Below are positions 39,678-44,100 of a stretch of 44,100 nucleotides of DNA, in pieces (positions within the stretch are counted from its first letter, which is position 1; the number at the start of each line of letters is the position of its first letter). Origin of the DNA: Candidatus Kuenenbacteria bacterium (GTDB lineage: Bacteria > Patescibacteriota > Patescibacteriia > UBA2196 > GWA2-42-15). The stretch covers positions 1 through 44,100 of the forward strand of contig JAAZOM010000027.1 in the NCBI GenBank assembly GCA_012797775.1, given 5' to 3'. The translations under genes and the position numbers were made by a program. Below the pieces are notes generated by a model, which was not told the origin of the DNA, made no database searches, and was given only the letters and a program-made list of their open reading frames with translations.

Positions 39678-40430
39678 GTGCCAATCTTTCTTGCTTATTT
39701 ATACGGAATAATTACTTTTTTGGGGCTACAGGCGGGCATACTCAAACCCTCTCTTTTTTGGGTTTCATTATCTTTTGTCTTGTTACTAAATATATTGTTT
39801 GTTTGGCTTTCCAACCGATCAAAGCTGGATAAAAATTTTTTTAATTTTCTTATTTCTCCTTTTATTTTTTTGTTGTCCGGTTTTATTTTTTTGGGCTTCG
39901 CTGATAATAATATTATAAGACAGGCAGCGGTGATCTTTCTTTCGGTGGGAAGCGCCGCTTTTATAAAACAGCTGATTCTTTTAAACTTTCATAAATATCA
40001 ATACAAAAACCACTCGCTTTCGACGGTTTCCAGAGTTTTGAATACCACGACTATTTTTTTCTGGTTTGGCGGAGTTTTTGATCTATATATATTTTTAAAA
40101 ATTCCTTTTTGGATAATCTTCCCTATCACAATAGCAGTAGCCTATCTTTTGACTTACCAGTTTTTCATAATCAATAAAATAAAAATTATTGGCAGCCAAT
40201 GGTTTATCCCGGTGATCGCCCTCTTGATAACAGAATTATTCTTGGTGGTCTTTTGGTTGCCACTCTTGTCGGCGGTAAAAGGACTTCTAGTGACCAGTTT
40301 TTATTACTTTTTTACGGGCATTGCTCAGCACTTTTTTCTGGCAACTTTGACAAAAAAAACCTACTGGCGCTATGGAACCATGGTTTTATTTATTTGCATT
40401 CTGACTCTTTTAACAGCGCGCTGGAATTAA
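39678..40430 (+). CDS. Hypothetical polytopic membrane protein
   Basis: A 250-residue protein with about seven or eight membrane segments and very short loops, rich in Phe, Leu and Ile. The start is a GTG at 39678, 9 bases after the preceding stop. No catalytic motif is visible; FHKYQYKNHSLSTVSRV lies in the one longer cytoplasmic loop. Similar proteins occur next to HtrA-like genes in CPR genomes as far as I recall, but this is not certain. Confidence 0.6.
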   Translation: MPIFLAYLYGIITFLGLQAGILKPSLFWVSLSFVLLLNILFVWLSNRSKLDKNFFNFLISPFIFLLSGFIFLGFADNNIIRQAAVIFLSVGSAAFIKQLILLNFHKYQYKNHSLSTVSRVLNTTTIFFWFGGVFDLYIFLKIPFWIIFPITIAVAYLLTYQFFIINKIKIIGSQWFIPVIALLITELFLVVFWLPLLSAVKGLLVTSFYYFFTGIAQHFFLATLTKKTYWRYGTMVLFICILTLLTARWN

Positions 40431-40445
40431 ATTAAAAATATATTT

Positions 40446-41660
40446 ATGCTCAACAATTTTACGCACAAAAAAATAGGGAAAGAAAAATCTGGTGAGTTGC
40501 CAAAAAATGGCGCAGAAAAATTGCCAGAAATTTATAAAGCGGAAGCTGAGGAACAACTAGAAAAACCGCGCGGCGGCTATGGTATGATAGTTTTGGCTTG
40601 TTTTTTGGCGACAGCCTTTAGCTTGGCCGCAATTTTTGTTTATGATGGTTTTTTTAGAGAGCCGGTGGGTGGAGGCGTGGCCGGACAAAGAGTAATTGTT
40701 GATAAGCAGGAAAATATTACCGTGACTTTTGAAGAGAGGCTGGGATATTTAAACGAACAAGCATCACAGGTGGTGGTCAGTTTTTACAAAAAACCGACCG
40801 AGACTAGTGGTTATTTTTTTGAAACAGCCGAATCTTTTGGCGGTGGGGTTGTAATAACCAATGACGGCTGGGTGGCTACCTCAAAGGGGCTTTTGGCAAA
40901 AATCGGCAAGGAAAAATATATTATTTTGACCAATAACCAAAAAGTTTTTGAGGTGGAATCTGTGGTCCTTGATCCGGGCAGTGATCTGGCTTTTGTAAAA
41001 ATCGACGGGAGGGATCTGCCGGTGGCCAAATTTGGAGAAACCAAAAATGTTGTGTCCGGCCAAGAGCTGTATGGCATAATAAAAGATTTCCCAAAATCAA
41101 GAATGGCTAGCCTGCATGTCGCTGAAGTCGATCTAAAAAACGAAAATGAGATAATAGAGTCTACGGAAAAAATGAACCTAGTTGTCTTTTGTCAAGAAGG
41201 GTATGACATGAGCTTGCTCGGAGCGCCATTGATAAATATTTCTGGGGAAGTGATAGCAATAGTCAACAACCAAAGTGAGGCGGTGCCAATGGCTTATACA
41301 AAGACAATCCTCGATGGGCTTTTGAAAAAAAATAAAATAACCAGAACGAGTCTCGGGGTAAATTATATCAATCTCGCCAAGCATCCAAAAATTGATTCGA
41401 AAACCGGCGAGCTGGTCAGCCGCGGAGCGCTCTTGTCTGGTTATAAAAATGTGACGGCAGTAGTAAAAAATAGCCAAGCAGAAAAGGCCGGTCTAAAATC
41501 AGGAGATATTATTATCAGCGTGGAAGAAAATACCTTGGGAGAAAAAGAATCTTTGGGTGAAATAATACAAAATTATTTGCCCGGGCAAAAGATAAAAATG
41601 ACGATTGTCCGCGAGGACAAGGAAAAAGGGATAGAGGTGACACTAGGAAAAACGGAATAA
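40446..41660 (+). CDS. HtrA/DegP-like protein with a degenerate active site and a PDZ domain
   Basis: A 404-residue membrane-anchored protein: a cytoplasmic N terminus, one membrane segment (about residues 46-65), a trypsin-like fold (about 95-285) and a PDZ domain (about 300-400, SRGALLSGYKNVTAVVKNSQAEKAGLKSGD). HtrA normally has VTNNHV with the catalytic His; here the site reads VATSKG. The Asp region DPGSDLAFVKID is kept. The serine site GNSGGPL reads SLLGAPL near residue 257. The His and Ser of the triad are therefore missing, and it is probably a pseudoprotease that binds substrates or regulates. It closes the 38842 gene series. Confidence 0.8.
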   Translation: MLNNFTHKKIGKEKSGELPKNGAEKLPEIYKAEAEEQLEKPRGGYGMIVLACFLATAFSLAAIFVYDGFFREPVGGGVAGQRVIVDKQENITVTFEERLGYLNEQASQVVVSFYKKPTETSGYFFETAESFGGGVVITNDGWVATSKGLLAKIGKEKYIILTNNQKVFEVESVVLDPGSDLAFVKIDGRDLPVAKFGETKNVVSGQELYGIIKDFPKSRMASLHVAEVDLKNENEIIESTEKMNLVVFCQEGYDMSLLGAPLINISGEVIAIVNNQSEAVPMAYTKTILDGLLKKNKITRTSLGVNYINLAKHPKIDSKTGELVSRGALLSGYKNVTAVVKNSQAEKAGLKSGDIIISVEENTLGEKESLGEIIQNYLPGQKIKMTIVREDKEKGIEVTLGKTE

Positions 41661-41667
41661 GTCGCTT

Positions 41668-41848
41668 GTCATCCTCGGGCGAGCGGAGTGAGACCCGGGG
41701 ATCCATAACCTTATTATTCTAAATTATTTTAATAAATTCTTTTCTTTTTGTTTCTGGATTGCCCGGTCAAGCCGGGCAATGACGGGAGTGGATGTTTTTT
41801 ATCTGGATTCCCGCCGGAGTTTACCCCGATGGCTATCGGGGCGGGAAT
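41668..41848. repeat. Cluster of three GC-rich palindromic repeat units
   Basis: Unit 1 (41668-41704): GTCATCCTCGGG... ending ACCCGGGGATCC. Unit 2 (41758-41780): a perfect 9-bp hairpin ATTGCCCGG/CCGGGCAAT. Unit 3 (41807-41848): nested stems, outer ATTCCCGC with GCGGGAAT, inner CCCCGAT/ATCGGGG. Such units are widespread in bacterial intergenic regions. Unit 3's core is shared with the insertion in the DUF2079 gene. Confidence 0.75.
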
Positions 41849-41880
41849 GACAGAAAAATCTTGTATTCTAATTTTAAATT

Positions 41881-41902
41881 CTCCGTTTCGGGGAGTTTTT
41901 TT
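41881..41902 (+). terminator. Weak intrinsic terminator downstream of the HtrA-like gene
   Basis: CTCC and GGAG form a short stem, followed by a run of seven T (41896-41902). It lies about 220 bases after the HtrA-like stop, beyond the repeat cluster. Confidence 0.5.
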
Positions 41903-42306
41903 GTTTGCCAAAAACTGCCAATTTTAGCCATCTCTTGACAAATATATAATAATATGGTAAGGTAATAAGAATTTAAATGAACAAAAATCCTTTAATTTGT
42001 GCTAAAATAATATTCCCGAATCGGCTGTTTTTGCCTTTAAAAATCATGCCTGCCCGCCTCTGGTGTAAATTATTTTCCAATTATACATAATACTTAATAC
42101 TAAATACTTGATACTTGCCATACTTGCCCCATTTTTGTTCCTCCGCTTCTGTCCCCTATTTTGGAGATATTGGTGGGAGAATAAACAACGGAATGTAGTT
42201 TGAAAACCGAATATCAAAGAAAGGAGAAATTTTTAGTTGTTTTAGTTGTTCGAGTAAACAATAATTCAATCAAATAACGTTTCAAATTTTGCATGGAGGT
42301 TTCAAA
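41903..42306 (+). other. Long intergenic region before the secreted beta-barrel gene
   Basis: About 400 bases without a supported gene. TTGACA (41935-41940) with TAAGGT 17 bp downstream (41958-41963) is a possible promoter. The part from 42077 to 42130 is drifting AT-rich repeat of the type ATACTTAATACTAAATACTT. AAAGGAGAAA near 42220 looks like a Shine-Dalgarno but no ORF of useful length follows it. GGAGG (42295-42299) serves the next gene. Confidence 0.4.
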
Positions 42307-43404
42307 ATGAAACGCACATTTTTGTTTCTCATCGTCTTCTTCGCGCTGATGGCCATCTCGGCTGTCGCGCAGGAGGCGGAAGCGGTGGTAGCCGAAACCG
42401 ATACATTTTTTTTCAGGTATAGTGAAAAATACAACCTGGAAAGTGGCGGTGGGCTCACCCCCGATGGTGGATGGGGGGTTTTCGATCAATTAATCGCCGA
42501 GTCTGGCGATTACGATCTAGTCTTCGTGGGCCAAGCAGATCTAAAGACGGAGGCCTACGACAATCTGGCCAAGCCAACTGATCTACGACTCGACCCCAAG
42601 GGCCTGTTGCTCCAGAATATGGGGCAGGAGTTCATTGCACGGCAACGTGCAATGGTTGCTCGGGATCGTGTTGGCCGTGGGCAGGTCCTCGGTAGGGTTG
42701 TCGATTCGCCAGACGACCGTGGGCTCAAAGTTTTTCGAACTCCACGTGAATTGTCTGGAAGAATGGCAGAGCTTGCTGAAGCTGCATCTGATTCCTCTGC
42801 AAAAGAGGAGGCCCTGCCTGATACGACCCAAAAGGTCGCAGAGGCCGACAGCACTGAGGCCGAGGATACTAAAACCGGCACCGGCGACGGTGGTTTCATC
42901 GGGATGGTGGCGAATCGGATATCTTTGTCAGCCGGTCATCAATTTTCTCGCTATGGCTTCAACGGCCCTGTGGGGAAAATTTCTATCGCCCTCTTTGGCG
43001 ACCCTGAGGTAAAAGGCTTTTCCTTTTCTGTATGGGGTCTTATGGGGCGGACCAGCCTGTTGAAAGACTACTCAGAAACCAAAAGATTTGGGCTGGAACT
43101 GCGATACCAAAAAACCCCAAACTTGGGGGTCTCTATAAATGGTGGCTACCATTTGTGGGGCGACTACTACAACGACCCCCAAATTGAAAAGAAGTATAAC
43201 AAATACTCTCGGCAATTTGAGGGGTGGCAAACCGGCGCATCTCTTTATTTATGGTCCATAGAAGTTTCTTACTTCTGGTCCCAGGGAAGATTTGATGACC
43301 GGAAGGGGCCATTGATAAATTGCCCTTGGACTATAAACGACTACAAAACTGATGGGATTCTGATTACTCTGGACCCCATTAAAACATTGAATTTCATTTT
43401 CTAG
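42307..43404 (+). CDS. Secreted protein with a C-terminal beta-barrel-like domain
   Basis: A 365-residue protein with signal peptide MKRTFLFLIVFFALMAISAVA and probable cleavage before QEA. Residues about 30-140 are soluble, 141-195 are an Ala/Glu/Ser-rich linker, and about 200-365 form alternating amphipathic strands (NRISLSAGHQFSRYGF, KISIALFG, FGLELRYQKT, GVSINGGYHL, GASLYLWSIEVSYFW) ending in TLNFIF. A terminal aromatic residue and this strand pattern suit an outer-membrane barrel. GGAGG lies 7 bases before the ATG. Composition is richer in GC than its neighbours. The next gene has the same style and follows by 15 bases. Function is unknown; lateral origin is inferred. Confidence 0.72.
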   Translation: MKRTFLFLIVFFALMAISAVAQEAEAVVAETDTFFFRYSEKYNLESGGGLTPDGGWGVFDQLIAESGDYDLVFVGQADLKTEAYDNLAKPTDLRLDPKGLLLQNMGQEFIARQRAMVARDRVGRGQVLGRVVDSPDDRGLKVFRTPRELSGRMAELAEAASDSSAKEEALPDTTQKVAEADSTEAEDTKTGTGDGGFIGMVANRISLSAGHQFSRYGFNGPVGKISIALFGDPEVKGFSFSVWGLMGRTSLLKDYSETKRFGLELRYQKTPNLGVSINGGYHLWGDYYNDPQIEKKYNKYSRQFEGWQTGASLYLWSIEVSYFWSQGRFDDRKGPLINCPWTINDYKTDGILITLDPIKTLNFIF

Positions 43405-43419
43405 CCCAAGGAGGGCACC

Positions 43420-44100
43420 ATGAAAAGATTTTTCGCAATTTTTATGATCGTGGCTGCTGTTGTTTTTTTGATGGCGGCCTGCGCCAAAAATCCGGTCGAA
43501 CCGGATGGATGCAAAGAGTGCCCCAAGACCACCCTGTCGATCACCTCGGTGCCGGATAGCGCCGATGTGATGATCGACGGTGGTAGCTACACAACTCCGA
43601 CCGGACCTATTGAGGTTCGCCCTGGTAGTCACCAGGTGTTCCTCGTGAAAGAAGGCTACTGCGACACGCTGGTAACCCCGGCACCTGTGGCGATCAAGGA
43701 ACGGGATATTCCCGTCCACGTGATCCTCACGAAAAAATCTGGGGAACCGCAGACCTACGTTGCCATCACAAGCTCGCCGACTGATGCCCTCGTGAGCTGC
43801 AATGGAGATTATATCGGCCGAACGCCGATCAATAATCGCCCGGCAGTCGAAGGACAAACCTATGCCCTTCAAGTCTCTAAAGAGGGTTTTGTGACCAGGG
43901 ATACAACGGTCACAGCCGTCAAGGGAGAAAACCTCGTACATGTAGTACTCGACACTTTGCCGGGTCTGTCGGTTTCGGCTTCGGCCAATCCGGCAACGAT
44001 CATCTCCGGACAGTCTTCGAATCTGACGGCAGTGGCCAATGGCGGACGCGCTCCTTACACTTACACGTGGAGCAATGGCGCCAGTGGATCATCGATCAAC
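43420..44100 (+). CDS. PEGA-domain lipoprotein with an Ig/PKD-like repeat (3' truncated by window edge)
   Basis: An open frame of 227 codons to the window end. The N terminus MKRFFAIFMIVAAVVFLMAAC is a lipoprotein signal with lipobox MAAC, so Cys is probably lipidated. Two PEGA-type segments follow: ITSVPDSADVMIDGGSYTTPTG with IEVRPGSHQVFLVKEGY, and ITSSPTDALVSCNGDYIGRTP with YALQVSKEGF. Then comes LSVSASANPATIISGQSSNL with APYTYTWSNG, typical of a PKD or SprB-like adhesin repeat. AAGGAGGG precedes the ATG by 5 bases. The upstream barrel gene is 15 bases away. Likely a surface protein that binds glycans or peptidoglycan; total length is unknown. Confidence 0.82.
   Translation, partial: MKRFFAIFMIVAAVVFLMAACAKNPVEPDGCKECPKTTLSITSVPDSADVMIDGGSYTTPTGPIEVRPGSHQVFLVKEGYCDTLVTPAPVAIKERDIPVHVILTKKSGEPQTYVAITSSPTDALVSCNGDYIGRTPINNRPAVEGQTYALQVSKEGFVTRDTTVTAVKGENLVHVVLDTLPGLSVSASANPATIISGQSSNLTAVANGGRAPYTYTWSNGASGSSIN

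Noticed and set aside
41758-41780. Terminator of the HtrA-like gene
   Set aside because: The perfect hairpin has no T tail and matches the palindromic-repeat style of the adjacent units; the T-tailed hairpin at 41881 is a better candidate.
43249-43941. 230-codon open frame on the minus strand
   Set aside because: It lies opposite two well-supported plus-strand genes (barrel-like protein and lipoprotein), and its His/Arg-rich product has no recognisable features.

Overview
The window is 44.1 kb of AT-rich bacterial DNA. It reads like a candidate-phyla-radiation (Patescibacteria, Parcubacteria-type) genome. Most genes are tightly packed, lack strong Shine-Dalgarno sites and encode proteins familiar from that group: DUF2079 and GT-C membrane proteins, a fused MurL-MurD, LytR-CpsA-Psr, QueH and a degenerate HtrA-like protein. 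TGA is used as a stop (at the ends of the genes at 2840 and 37037), so this is not a lineage that recodes TGA. The lineage is inferred from protein content only; there is no rRNA gene here.

Layout. 1-2817 (+): the tail of an unknown gene, a CPBP protease-like protein, a GtrA protein and a DUF2079 membrane protein carrying an in-frame palindromic insertion. 2840-12107 (-): a surface-glycan locus of two polyprenol-phosphate-sugar synthases (GT2) and five polytopic GT-C-like proteins, one split by a frameshift at a run of nine A/T. 12162-14152 (-): an ACT-like regulator, phosphoglucose/phosphomannose isomerase and RlmE. 14333-15262 (-): a porin-like beta-barrel protein of foreign style. 15392-19668 (+): FemAB-like transferase, nucleotidyltransferase, MurE-like ligase and PfkB kinase. 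19713-21185 (+): a self-contained 41-residue Cys-rich peptide unit and an MFS transporter. 21252-21866 (+): an intact tRNA-Cys, a GIY-YIG nuclease and a second tRNA-Cys split in two and carrying 30-nt double-hairpin elements. 21878-26989 (+): phosphohexomutase, MurL-MurD fusion, two small genes and a 60-residue peptide. 27045-30650 (-): tRNA-Val and a decayed copy, LepB, HisS and MtaB. 30811-41660 (+): LCP protein, Der, Pth, P-type ATPase, CapA, QueH, three conserved hypotheticals and an HtrA-like pseudoprotease. 41668-44100: a palindrome cluster, then a secreted beta-barrel-like protein and a PEGA lipoprotein that runs off the end.

How the genes fit together. Nucleotide-sugar supply (isomerase, phosphohexomutase, nucleotidyltransferase), lipid-linked sugar synthesis (GT2) and membrane glycosyltransferases (GT-C) form a route to surface glycans. 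MurL-MurD, the MurE-like ligase, the FemAB-like protein and the LCP protein belong to peptidoglycan building and to attaching polymers to it. LepB, Der, Pth, HisS, MtaB, QueH and RlmE are translation or secretion housekeeping.

The most unusual structure is at 21293-21866. Four copies of a 30-nt element, each two 6-3-6 hairpins, sit in the anticodon loop, the T loop and the 3' CCA tail of a tRNA-Cys whose helices are all still complementary. That tRNA is split in two, with an intact tRNA-Cys and a GIY-YIG gene between the parts. A decayed tRNA-Val copy with a palindrome in its T arm lies at 30482-30557. Also notable are palindromes inserted in frame in protein genes, repeated leaderless promoter geometry (a -10 box 6-7 nt before ATG), and a small set of genes with strong Shine-Dalgarno sites and exported products that look laterally acquired. 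No database search could be run; family names come from recognised motifs.
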